DNA of 64,000 nucleotides, taken from NCBI GenBank assembly GCA_019321725.1, contig CM033119.1, forward strand, positions 2,629,865 to 2,693,864, given 5' to 3'. Below are positions 47,201 through 57,543 of the stretch, piece after piece. Origin of the DNA: Paulownia fortunei. Taxonomy: Eukaryota; Streptophyta; Magnoliopsida; Lamiales; Paulowniaceae. Made by a program: the position numbers and the translations under genes. Below the pieces are notes generated by a model. That model had not been told where the DNA came from and made no database searches. It saw only the letters and a list, made by a program, of their open reading frames with translations. Numbering within the stretch: the stretch's first letter is position 1; each line of letters starts with the position of its first letter.

Positions 47201-49883
47201 TTCTAATCACTTTTTGATTAAAGAATTATACTTTCTTTGATGTTTCCATAATTTTCTTGACAACTTTAAAGGACCGTCTTGCACCAAACCATTTTCTAAA
47301 TAGCCGATTATGAATTAGACAGAAGACAAATCATTTGTTTTAGTAGCACATGAATAGAACTCAGGCAGCTACAACATGGCAGACATTGAATTAATTGTAT
47401 AATGTAACCTCTAACACAAGGGCTTGGGCAGGTTAGTTAGACAGTCTAGTAAAACATTTGCGGTTTCATAATCACATTAGCATGTCTACAATGAGCTAAA
47501 AGACCCAATCGATACACAATAAGAAAATGCAAACACTCAAACGTAAATCAAATGATGAGGCTATTTAGAATATTGTTACAACATAACGATAGAACATAAC
47601 ATAACCTACATGAACTGTTATTCTTCTTTAAAAAATATTGTAACTAAACCAACACTTTGAGGCACTTCTTTCCAGGTTGTACTAAGGGAAGAAAAAAAGA
47701 CACGAAAAGAGTTCCGCTGCATTTTATGCACAATAGCTACAGCAATTCTAGGCCACTTTAGAGTTTAACAGTGACGTTTAATTCAAGATTGCCATCTGCA
47801 GACGTACCATCTCACAGTCGAGTGCCAAAATCTCATGCGACGGAGTTCCAGAAGGCGCAGTAAGTGTTGAACGAAATTCTGCAAGAGCCAAAGATTTGAG
47901 GGACTATATAAGACAAAACTATTTTCAGAAAAAAAAAAAAAAAATGTACAACGAGAACCCACAAAACCTTTTTTTACAGGTTATAGCATTACCTGGATTT
48001 TTACAACAGTATCCATTATCTTCCAATTCCTTTGCAGTAAGTGTGTAATAAGTAATTGGGAATGGCAAGTTTTTTGTTAAGTCAGCAGCAGATGCATTAC
48101 CCGACCCAGAGTCGCGATTTCCTGCTAAAAGTATGATTCAGCAAAAGCTTCAGTTAAGTTTTGGACAGAATCAATAGAAATGGAGATGGCGAGAACCAGG
48201 TGTTACAATGCTGAAACCGGAATCATAATTTTTTTCTCCTTTCAATTCCTTCATTAATTTTCCTTTCCAGATCAGTAAGGATGTGCATGCTTCAAATCAG
48301 GAAAAACTGACTCATGCTCCAACTAGCATGCAACTACATACAGTGTGTTCTGAAAAGTACTCATAAGCCAAGCAGAAAAACTCTTAGCACCCCAAAGTAC
48401 ATATTATCATAGAATGCCCCCACAAAATCTGGTTGTAACTTACAGGATAGTGAGTTTCTGGATGCAAAACAAACCTTGGTAAGATGTCCGGGAAGCTTTC
48501 TTTTGAACGAGTTCTGCTTCATCCCTTTTTCTTTTTACTTTGCATGTAAGAAGCACATCTATAGTCTGCATTCCATCTGATACGCAGCTAGGAATAACGA
48601 AAAAGGGAACTATAGTAGTTATAATAGTAAGAGAATATCCTGAACTTGAGAATTTTTTTTTAAGTTGGTATACTAATTACCTGAGAGCTAAAACTGCCCT
48701 AGGAATTCCACAGCATTCTTTAAAACTTTTTAGTACTTTAGACTGTGACAAATACAGTGCTGCATCAAGACCAGGGACATAAAGCATAACCACTTTTGGA
48801 ATTAAGGGCTTGTTCTGCACATACGAAGCACAATAATTGAGTAAAAGAACAATAACAATAATCTCTTTAATTAAGTAACTAAGAAAATATAAGCTCTTTA
48901 CATAGGTTTATATATTAAACAGATCTGACAAGAGATAATAAGCCTTTTACTTTAATAAAAACCCACGACGGCATGAAGCCTTCAGCAAGCACCCAGGTGG
49001 CAAGTCCTTGAACATCCTGTAACAAAACTTGAAACCAATGAATATTGCCAATTAACATAACCTGATAAGAATACAAAATTCCAGGCAGGAAATTCAAAAA
49101 CATACATGCAGATTCAAGGTTGAGTTTGCTTCTGGCTGCTTAAAAACAACATCTGCTCTCGCCTGCACCATACCCAAATCTCAAATTTCATCCCACTCTA
49201 CCAGAAACAGCTCAAGCAAGGTTAAGAATACATACATGAGCCTAATGGCTCATAGGATCAGTTGAACACACCAACAAATTTCTAATGAACAGACATAAAA
49301 GCATCTCTGTACTCGAGAAACAATGGAGCATTTTAAGAGATCAAATACACACAAAAACACACACAAATTACTTAAGAAAATCAATTCTAGCAATATATAT
49401 ATGATTGTATATTAATCAGATAGAGAATCCCGTTATGTATAAAAGCCACATAATCTTTGTAAAGTAACCAACTTTTGAACAAACCTAAGACACGCACAAA
49501 ACCCATGTGACCAAAATTTCTAAAAAACCCTTCTCTGTCCTCTTTGCATACAAATTTCAACAAAATCTTCAGTATGTTTTTTTTTTTTTTACAATCTGCC
49601 GTTTCCCCAAGCTACCAAGAAACAATATAAAATATATGAACATCAAAAATTAAAGAATCTTGGAACAATATCTATGAAGTTATAAGATTGCAAAAAATAG
49701 GTTTATATATATGAACATGCAAAATTAAAGAATCTTGGAACAATGTCCATAAAGTTAAAAGATTGCTAAAATTAAGAAGAACTAAACCTCTGGGCCATAG
49801 ACATCAAAAAAGGCTTTTGCATTGCCGTTGGCGTCGGACTTTCCTTCATTGTACGTTTCAATTTCATCGTCTGTAGAACTCAT
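38268..49883 (-). CDS. SDN5: Small RNA degrading nuclease 5-like 3'-5' exonuclease (DEDDh/REX family)
   Basis: Fourteen exons, all in phase, give 569 aa: 49883-49788, 49162-49106, 49016-48951, 48814-48681, 48587-48475, 48121-47993, 47878-47808, 43297-43238, 42575-42520, 41471-41411, 41279-41012, 39611-39430, 39323-39031 and 38391-38268. The N-terminal part has [18 protein letters not shown] and [21 protein letters not shown]. The nuclease core follows: ExoI LALDCEM (D219, E221), Exo[11 protein letters not shown] (D302) and Exo[15 protein letters not shown] (H351, D356), so all five DEDDh residues are present. The C-terminus is a Lys/Glu helical segment ending LCFVGIKH. Plant SDNs trim or degrade short RNAs, including miRNAs, from the 3' end; REX1-type relatives mature rRNA and tRNA ends, so the RNA target remains open. 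The length matches Arabidopsis SDN5 (about 567 aa, from memory). Intron 7 is 4.5 kb and packed with insertions. Confidence 0.92.
41892..42029. repeat. 69-bp tandem duplication in SDN5-like intron 9
   Basis: Units 41892-41960 and 41961-42029, each starting CACTACTTCCAAATGG, are nearly identical. They end 79 bp before the hAT-like MITE. Confidence 0.85.
42109..42374. mobile_element. Nonautonomous hAT-like MITE with 8-bp target-site duplication
   Basis: A 266-bp segment is flanked by an exact direct repeat TCAAGTTC (42101-42108 and 42375-42382), the length made by hAT transposases. The left end starts GGTGGGCGTCAGGTCGG. The right end, reverse-complemented, reads TCTTAAGGGTGGGCGTTCGGG, so the inverted ends match after a 6-base offset. 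There is no coding capacity. It sits in intron 9 of the SDN5-like gene. Confidence 0.65.
44485..44640. repeat. 92-bp-period direct duplication in SDN5-like intron 7
   Basis: ATTGAAGATAATCC starts at 44485 and again at 44577, and about 64 bp after each start are highly similar. The flanking word AGGGTTGA also recurs. Confidence 0.75.
45051..45373. mobile_element. Stowaway-like MITE in SDN5-like intron 7
   Basis: The left end ACTCCCTCCATCCCATATTT matches the Stowaway (Tc1/mariner) consensus CTCCCTCCGTCCC. The right end, reverse-complemented, reads TACTTCCTTTGTCCCAAATTT. The element is about 320 bp with no frame, and the ends suit TA target sites poorly, so the exact limits are approximate. Confidence 0.65.
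45440..47330 (+). mobile_element. Probable LTR-retroelement remnant in SDN5-like intron 7
   Basis: About 1.9 kb with a composition unlike the neighbouring introns, rich in TTAATTAATT words. It includes GTGCATGTGTATGGGTGCTT and GTTAGGGAACAAGTACACCG, words I associate with plant LTR or LARD-type elements. Near the right end is GTGTGTATAAATACACACAA, a TATA-type promoter, followed by a transcript-leader-like stretch, as in an LTR. No polyprotein domain, primer-binding site or clear TG..CA pair was found. It may be a solo LTR or a nonautonomous element. Confidence 0.4.
49636..49775. repeat. 75-bp tandem duplication in SDN5-like intron 1
   Basis: Units beginning ATGAACAT at 49636 and 49711 share TTAAAGAATCTTGGAACAAT and continue similar to AAGATTGC. 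Confidence 0.8.
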
Positions 49884-51590
49884 GTTGTCACAGTAAGATT
49901 GAAGAGAAATTGGGATTCTTTTACGGCTTGATTGAATTCTGGCAAAGCCCTAAACTTTTCTTGCGCTCAAAAATTAATTTAATTTAAATATGAACCTAGG
50001 GTTGGGGGTTGTCTTGTGAATTATAGAGAGGAAAAGCCTTTTTATTTGATTATAATGCAGAGAGACATTTGTTTACATCAGTGTTGCATACAACCAAAGG
50101 TTATATGAAAGCAAATTAACTTGCTAATTTTTCAGAAAGTTGTACTGAAATTTAATTATAAATTAATAGATTTTTTCACTAACTTATAATGCAAGAATTA
50201 TTTTTTAAAAGTGATATGTAATAATTAATTTTAAAAAATAACAAGAAAATAATTAAAATTGAACGAAAATCAACCACTTGGACAGATTGGCAAAGCTTCT
50301 CAAAAATTAATTTTATGAGAATTCATTTTGAAACACAATTGTTTTCATTCAATTGTTTAATTTGGAATGAAGCGTGCAAATATCCACTCAATAGGTATTT
50401 TTTGTTTTTATCGAAATTTTTATACTTTTATCTTGTAAAATATTTTTTTTGATAAAGAAAAATTAAACCCGTCACTTATAAGTTATAAATCACCAATGTA
50501 TTTATTTGATATAAAATAAATTCTTCAAAACATTCCTGTTGCCCAAAAGTTTATCCTCTCTTATTACTCTTGTAAAATGCTTGTTTTTTGCATTTGGAGT
50601 TTGGGACAACAAAAATATGATTTCAATTTAGGTTGTAGATTATCTTTACAATTGTGTTAAAAAGTTTCAAATAGGATATTTGGATGCTTAACCATTGCGC
50701 CAAACATAGTTAATTTTGTATATAATAGTGCAAATTTTAGGGTTTAGAATCGCAAATTAATTGAATTGATGAAATCCTCGTCTCCCTCGTTCTATTTATT
50801 TGTGCTTACTGGTTCCTGCATAGATAATACCTTGGGATTGACTCTTAATAATTGGTCAAAAAATAGGTCTGAATAACAAAAACAGCAAGTGAGCATATTA
50901 CTTGTTAGCTTATTGCAACAATTAACCTAATTGAGCTCACTTATTAGCTAATCAAACTTTCCCCTGCATTGCCATATTAGACTGATTTAAAACATAAATA
51001 AAAATTGGAAGAGTGTTAATGGATATGTGCCAAGAATGTTAAAATATAAACAAACCTGTGTTGGGAGTCTAATTGAACCTGATTTAGGAAGTCAAATAAA
51101 CTCAATCTAATAATTTATGCAACATGATCGATGTACAATCACAAATAAATTAGCTTTATTGTAATAATTTCAATTAAAATTTTCAATACTTAAATAAGGG
51201 TTAATAAGATAAAAGCGAACAAATAAAAATGATAACCCCATCATGAATCGAATTGAATTTTGACTCATTTAAAAACACACAAATCCTTGAACTCACAATT
51301 ACAATTGTAGTCGAAGGCAAAATTGAGGTAATTATCCATCAAAACCCAAGAATAAAATACCATTAGATACTCAATTTAAGTTAGATTAGTGTCATCGAAA
51401 TATGGGCTTGGCAACAATCATTCAATCTTGGTAATACAATCAAGAAATTGAATTCAAAATTATCACAACATAATTAACAAAATATATCGTTTTTAATTAA
51501 TGAAATTGTAACACATAATTACCTACCATACATGACATTCGATGTCTCTATTTAAACTCAGGCACTAACTCTGAAACAAAAGAAACAGCC
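49884..51590. other. Divergent intergenic region between SDN5-like and PMEI-like genes
   Basis: No gene seen. It holds the promoters of both genes. On the right, TATTTAAA at 51549-51556 lies 35-42 bp upstream of the PMEI ATG and is a candidate TATA box, which would give a very short leader. Confidence 0.45.
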
Positions 51591-52112
51591 ATGAACAGAT
51601 TTTCTTGCTTCCCCTTCCTCTCATTGTTCATCACCTCATACCTCCTCTCCCCTGTCTTATGTGATCCCAAAACACAAGCATTAATCAACCAAGTCTGTCG
51701 AACAACGTCGGATTTCGGGTTCTGCTACGACATCCTGAACAGAAATCTTGTCTCCCCAGTGACAGATCTTGTTGGTCTCACTAAACTAACCATTGGCCTA
51801 TCACTAAGCTATGCCAAAGACACAGAAACCTTCATCCAGAAAGCAAAGGCAGCTGGAAAAGATCCACTCTTGCAGCGACTCTATGCGGGGTGTGAAAGCA
51901 ATTACCATGAAGTAGTGGGGTACATGGAAGGTGCACGATATGATCTTAATAGAGCTGATTATAAATCAATGGTGGCTCTTTTGCAGTTGTCCAGTAAACC
52001 CATTATCTTATGTCAAAATGCTATAGGTGATGTTGTTTTCCAAATGCGTGAGAAAAATAGACAAATGAGAGTTCTCCTCTCCATGGGACTTTATGAAGGA
52101 GGTCTCTTTTAA
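51591..52112 (+). CDS. Plant invertase/pectin methylesterase inhibitor-like protein
   Basis: Intronless, 173 aa. Residues 1-24 are a hydrophobic signal peptide ending VLC before DPKTQ, so the product is secreted or vacuolar. The mature part has the four-Cys pattern of the PMEI/invertase-inhibitor fold: C36 and C45 in an alpha-hairpin (VCRTTSDFGFC), and C101 (AGCESNY) with C141 (ILCQNAIG), which make the two disulfides of the four-helix bundle. Family members bind either acid invertase (C/VIF) or pectin methylesterase (PMEI), and sequence alone rarely separates them. The motif set and the CRTTSDFGFC start look closer to invertase inhibitors, but I am not sure. Length is usual for the family (about 170-200 aa). 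Stop at 52110-52112. Confidence 0.85.
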   Translation: MNRFSCFPFLSLFITSYLLSPVLCDPKTQALINQVCRTTSDFGFCYDILNRNLVSPVTDLVGLTKLTIGLSLSYAKDTETFIQKAKAAGKDPLLQRLYAGCESNYHEVVGYMEGARYDLNRADYKSMVALLQLSSKPIILCQNAIGDVVFQMREKNRQMRVLLSMGLYEGGLF

Positions 52113-52777
52113 AAGAAATAATTACGATTTTCGTGTAACGAAAAACGTGTTTGGCACTTGAAACGCATCCTCTTCAATGATATAAGCGTATGGTACTTAT
52201 TAGTCGATGAATAATTTTTTTTATCTCTTATTTTTTATTCATTAATTTGAGCGCTGCATATTATATAGTATTTTAATTTAAATATTTATTCAACACAACA
52301 TGGTTAATTTTGCTAAGTATATCTAAGTGAGTAAATGTGAGGGTATTTTTATGTTTTTGAAGTAAATCAATATACAAATTGCAATTGCTTGAGTTGCATA
52401 TTTGATATTATGATACTTAATTAAAGGAATTTCACCAAGCATATTGCATAAATATTAAAATCCATGATTTATAAAGTAAATAATTATATTTGAATTCAAC
52501 ATAAAGTTACCATTTAAAGTCATGCTTAGCATAATCCACACATTATAAGTTATATTTTGTAAATTTTCTTCAAATTTTATGAATCCAAATTGGGCCTCAC
52601 TTCAGCCCAACTACAGAGTCAATGAAAGCCCAAATGTTAACAAACTTATAGCCCATTCTCAGAAGCCCACTCCGCACAGCTCTTGCATTATGTAATATTT
52701 CCTCCCCCAAAACCTTTCGTTAATTCTAGAACAGAGCGACATTACACGACCAAGCGCCGCCTCATAGAGGCAGAGAG
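52113..52777. other. Intergenic, SBDS promoter region
   Basis: AT-rich near the PMEI end, then a more GC-rich 200 bp before the SBDS ATG with a cluster of site II motifs. No additional gene seen. Confidence 0.5.
52591..52669. promoter_or_regulatory. Five site II (TGGGCY) motifs in the SBDS promoter
   Basis: TGGGCC at 52591-52596 and AGCCCA (TGGGCT on the other strand) at 52604-52609, 52627-52632, 52650-52655 and 52664-52669, about 110-190 bp upstream of the ATG. Site II arrays bound by TCP factors are typical of plant ribosomal-protein and ribosome-biogenesis genes, matching the product. Confidence 0.65.
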
Positions 52778-55700
52778 ATGTCGAAGACACTGGTGCAACC
52801 GATAGGGCAGAAGAGGCTGACGAACGTGGCAGTGGTCCGCCTCAAGAAACACGGCAACCGCTTCGAAATCGCTTGCTACAAGAACAAAGTCATCTCTTGG
52901 CGCTCTCACGTGTACGTATATGTTTGTATATGTACATTTCTTTGTCTTTATGGGCTTGGGTGTTGATTATGAACTTTAGGCCTTGGAATTTTTATAATTA
53001 TGCTCTAATTGTATATTTAATGTAAAATTAGACTGGAAAGATAGTCTTTTGTACTGTTAAAAAGTAAGATCAGATATCTAATGGCAGTGTTATAGTTTTT
53101 CTCCGATTCTGATTCCGAATTTATTTTTACTCTCTCTTAACGAACCAAGAAAAGGAAAGGAGAGCGAAGATAATGAGTGATTCTTGGGCGTGATTAAAGT
53201 TTTAATTGCAGGATGGTTTTTTTTTTTTTTAAATTGTTTCTGTTTTTAATAAGTTTCTTAAGGTTTTGAGTGGAGTACTGATATTGGTGAGAATTTGACG
53301 CAGAGAGAAAGATTTGGATGAAGTGTTGCAGTCTCATACTGTTTATTCCAATGTTTCAAAAGGAATTCTTGCTAAGTCAAAAGATTTAGTGGCAGCATTC
53401 GGGACAGATGATCAAACTAAAATATGTTTGGAGGTTTGTTTATTCTGCTTTTGGATTACATATGGATTCACTGTTTAGACAATTGTAACAATGTGTTTTT
53501 TTGTGCAATATTCTATGCTCTAAGTGAAGGAATTTTTGCCACTGTAAATTGATGGAGAGATGGTAAGTAGTGCTGCAAAATACTTAATTGTGGCTGGTTG
53601 TGGATCATGTTTAAAATGGCAGTGTGGTTTGCCATCTTGGAGCGCACTGTTGCATACCATCAGCTGCATTAAAAATGATATTGGTTATGTGCACATTTTG
53701 TCATATGAAACAAAATAATGGATAATTCAGAAAGAATGTGGAATAAATAGAACTGCAATAAACGTAAAACTTAGACTTAATAATGTCATTGAATTCATTG
53801 AGCAGTGGCCAGAGGTGTTATTTTTTGAGGACACAACCAGTCAATTTCTTCATCATGACGCATGATTTAGATTTAGAATGGAATAAATAAATACAAGTTA
53901 TTAGATGAAAACAGTCATACCAGATGTTTTAGCAATTGTCATAAAATCCAAGAAGCTCTAATTAGAACAACTGTGGATATCAGAAGGCAAATGGTAAAAT
54001 GATTGGTCAAGATTAATCTCTCATGGATAATCGTGAAAATTTGGACTACACAATTAGTTCATAAACCGTTTAAAAGAAGATGGTGAGGACGGGCACATGT
54101 GCAGTGGGTTTCTACCATTTGACCATGCGATAATTACATAAACAAATAAGCAATTATTTCTCTTATGAACTTTGGGCATGTAACAGGGAAAACTATAGAA
54201 AAGGAAAAAATTCAACCGAGATTGAATCATGAATCATGGTCTTGGCCTTTGTGGTTACAACTTCGCCCATTCTTTTAAATATGCCAAGGATGGCACCCAG
54301 TTGCATTTGGTTCAATTGAATAGGTGTTCATTGGATTATGAGCATGTATTTGTGGCTGAGTATTGTGAGAGGGACTTTAGGTTTAGATTATTATTGCTGC
54401 GGGGTGCAAATTTATTGATTTCATATGCCATTACATAACTTATGCATGAAATATTGTCTCCTTCAAAGATGGAAAGACTACTGGAGATGCATGTGTTGAA
54501 TGAGTGGTATGCTTTCCTATTGCAGATTTTGGAGAAAGGAGAGCTACAAGTTGCAGGGAAGGAGAGGGAGTCACAATTATCTAGTCAATTTAGGGATATT
54601 GCAACTATAGTTATGCAGAAGACTTTTAATCCTGAAACCCAACGGCCTTATACCATAAGCATGATCGAGCGACTAATGCATGACATACATTTTGCTGTTG
54701 ATCCAAGTAGCAGCTCAAAGAAACAGGTGCATTACAGTTAACTTTCGTTTGTTCCAGAAATATATTTGCTGAATTTTACTATATTCCCAAAGCTCCTGTT
54801 GTATCTCTTTCTTTTGATCTTTGACATGGTCATTGTTCTCATAGTTCACATACATTTTCAGTTAACTTCCCCACCCTGTTATTCATTTATTTTCAATACA
54901 TATATATTTTTTACTTTTTATCTAGATTATTTTTGCCAGCTTAGATTTCGTTTGACTTACATATTCGGACAGAGTTACTCTTGAGTTGCTTCTATTCAGT
55001 TTTAGTTACTGTCTTGATGGTTTCTTTCAGTTTTAAAAATGTCTCCTAAACTGTTATTTCAGTTGTTAAATTGCTATTACAGTTCCAAATATTTTACAGG
55101 CATTAGAAGTCATTCGCGAGCTTCAAAAGCACTTTCCGATCAAACGGTCCCCTATGAGACTGCGATTAACTGTGCCTGAACAGAATATGTCATCTCTCTT
55201 GGAAAAGATCAACTATTGGAATTCTACCGTTGTTTCAAGAGATGAATCTGGAAATCAGCTGTCTATTGTAAGTCTGATATCTTAACTTACAAACACTTTT
55301 TTTCTGTGATGGTCTTATGAAAAACTTGCAATAGGATCAAAAGTATAAGTGTGGTTGGGCAAGTTGGCCCATCGTCTAGTGGTCTTGGACATCTCTCTTT
55401 CAAGGATGCAATGGGATTCAAATTCCCGGTGGTAGGATACTAGGAGAGGAAGTTGATCATGGATACCAACAATCCTAAAATTGACTCTTCCTGGGTCGAT
55501 TCCCATGCACTTAATACGTATGGACTGCAAATTTGTTGATATATGTCTATACTAATTCAAATCCAGCTCAGCCCAATAATTTGTCAATCTACCATGAGAT
55601 GGTATAACCACCTTGCCCTTGTCCTCTAGAAGGTCCCCATACAGAAGAAAATAAAAATACCTTATTTCTAGAGTTTACAATGGAGATGGTACTCCTTTAA

Positions 55701-57543
55701 CCTTTAGAAATAATCTTATCCCTAGATACTTGTTTTATTTAGGTTTCTGTATATAAATCAACCACATACTTTTTCTCCTTGAAAATAAGATACCACTTAT
55801 GTTAACCAAGAATGGGGTGGATCAAATAGAAAGAACATAGATTCTCACAGTATAATTTGTAAAAGGATGAGATAGAATAATGTGATATCATTGCCTTTAG
55901 CTTGCAAGGGTTACTTTTTACATAATTAACAAAAATGTAAAAGTCTGTATTCTTCTCATGGCATCTCCATCAACCTTTACCCACGTGCTTGATTGCCACC
56001 TCCTTCACACTCCACCTATCACCTATTTCCCACAGGCCCAGGCCCCATCCTTTTGCCACCTATAAACTTAAATCTCATTTTCATATTGCCCCTAAAAGTG
56101 CCCTTCTTTCCCATCGAACCTGCAAATTTCTAAACCTTCTTCCGTTTACCTACCTCTCGCGACCTCCAATACCCAACCAATTAGGATGCGTTTGGTTTAG
56201 TTTGGTTTCAGTTCCAGCTATTTAAGTGTTTTCGAGAAATGAAACCAAACATTCAAATACTGAATTCTCCAAAACACATTTTCATTTCTTCCCAAAATAT
56301 TATAAAAATAATCCTAATCATTTTTAAACATATGTATATTTTTACATATATCTTTTTTATATATTCAAATCATCTTATCAATGAAAACTCTATGTTTACA
56401 TCATTCAATCATGATATTAATCTAAAAACAATATATAACAATATAAAATGATGATGTGACACCATTGAGTAGATAAAATTTTACAAGACACATACATGAC
56501 ATGTACGGTAGGAACTAAAACCAAACATACCTCATAATCCCCCATATATTTTCACACAGTAAATCTTCCCCTAGAAACATTGAAACTGAAACCAAACTAA
56601 TTCCAAACAGAGCTTTACGCTTTCTGCAAGTCCTGTTTTTCAATCGTTGGCCACCCTAAATAGCACCACCCGGTACACACCCAGTACTCATGCTAAAATC
56701 CTAGCTAAACCCCATTATATCATCTTGCTGTGACATGTCTTGCCCAACTTTATCAGCCAGCTGAGCCATCTAATTTATGTCCAATTTCATGGTTGTATAT
56801 TTGCTGCCATTTACCTCAAAACTCATAATCTCTGAACCTGCTTCTAACTTGTGTGGTAAATAACAGACATAGAAAAGATGCAAAATAGGATGATAGTTCA
56901 TTTCAGAAAAAGAAGAAATTGCCTCCTAATTCCGTGCGAGTCAATTACATTCTATCTCTTCTGGCATGATCCTGTTCTTTCATCTCCTATTTGTACATCT
57001 TTATCCATATGATAGTATGGCATTAGGAATTGGTACTAATTTGTGCTCTCTTTTTTTGGCATGGTCCTCCTCTTAACTCTATTTAATCCTTATTGCTGGC
57101 AGATTTGTGAATTGGAGCCAAGCCTTTTCCGTGACTGTGATGCTTTAGTGAGGAATCTGCTAGGAAGATTGGACATTCTTGCAGTGAATGTGCACGTGGA
57201 TAGTGATACTCATATGGATAATTATGATGATTTAGAAGATGAACCATTGAGCATGCAGAAGGATTCTGCAGGCCCTGTTTCTCAACTGAGTGAGAAACTG
57301 AAACAGCAGGCTATATCTACTAAAGCTGAGAGTTCTCAGGGAGAGGGAAAACAGCAAAAATGCAACACTTGCAGTGCTTTTGTTGGCGATGCAAAAGAAT
57401 ACAGAGAGCACTTTAAGAGTGAATGGCACAAGCATAATCTAAGACGAAAGACCAGGCAACTTCCTCCCCTTACTGCTGAAGAATGCATGGCTGACTTGGA
57501 ACTTGGTGACTCGAAAGCTGATTTGAAGGATTATTCTTTTTGA
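52778..57543 (+). CDS. SBDS: Ribosome maturation protein SBDS with plant C-terminal zinc finger
   Basis: Five exons in phase: 52778-52911, 53304-53433, 54526-54726, 55100-55267 and 57103-57543, giving 357 aa. SBDS, with the GTPase EFL1, releases eIF6 from late 60S subunits in the cytoplasm. Domain I (about 1-88) starts [21 protein letters not shown] and has [18 protein letters not shown]. Domain II includes [12 protein letters not shown] and [18 protein letters not shown]. Domain III includes [15 protein letters not shown] and [14 protein letters not shown]. Beyond the usual end (about 250 aa) is an acidic linker and a C2H2 U1-type finger, C298-x2-C301-x12-H314-x5-H320 ([10 protein letters not shown] to WHKH), as in plant SBDS. 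Exon 1 ends in a strong GTACGT donor; using it gives the conserved HVEKDLDEV junction. The last intron holds plastid DNA and a MITE. Site II motifs precede the gene. Confidence 0.95.
55365..55436 (+). pseudogene. Plastid-derived trnE-UUC pseudogene
   Basis: CCCATCGTCTAGTGG, GGACATCTCTCTTTCAAGGA (anticodon TTC within CTTTCAA) and GATTCAAATTCCC match plastid trnE. The D-loop region is altered (TCTTGG for TTCAGG), and the acceptor ends no longer pair well, so function is unlikely. Confidence 0.75.
55493..55575 (+). pseudogene. Plastid-derived trnY-GUA pseudogene
   Basis: An 83-nt segment runs from GGGTCGATTCCC to CAGCTCAGCCCA, the length of plastid trnY. The anticodon-region word GGACTGTAAATT is GGACTGCAAATT here, turning the anticodon GTA into GCA. 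Other arms carry mismatches. Confidence 0.75.
56184..56614. mobile_element. Candidate PIF/Harbinger- or hAT-like MITE in SBDS intron 4
   Basis: The left end has GCGTTTGGTTTAGTTTGGTT followed by TCAG. The right end, reverse-complemented, has CTGTTTGGAATTAGTTTGGT followed by TTCAG, so about 25 bp are inverted-repeated. TTA occurs outside both ends (56181-56183 and 56615-56617). There is no coding capacity. Confidence 0.45.

Larger units (their letters stand above)
55365..55640 (+). other. Nuclear plastid-DNA insertion (NUPT) carrying trnE-trnY
   Basis: The segment follows the order of the plastid trnE-UUC to trnY-GUA region: a degraded trnE, the spacer words GGTAGGATACTA and GGAAGTTGATCATGGAT, a degraded trnY, then AATTTGTCAATCTACCATGA and ATGGTATAACC heading toward trnD. 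It lies in intron 4 of SBDS, sense to the gene. Many substitutions show that it is not recent. The right limit is approximate. Confidence 0.8.

Noticed and set aside
55365..55575. Functional tRNA genes or a tRNA-derived SINE
   Set aside because: The two tRNA-like units are in plastid order with plastid spacer words between them, and both carry damaging changes. A plastid insertion explains them better.
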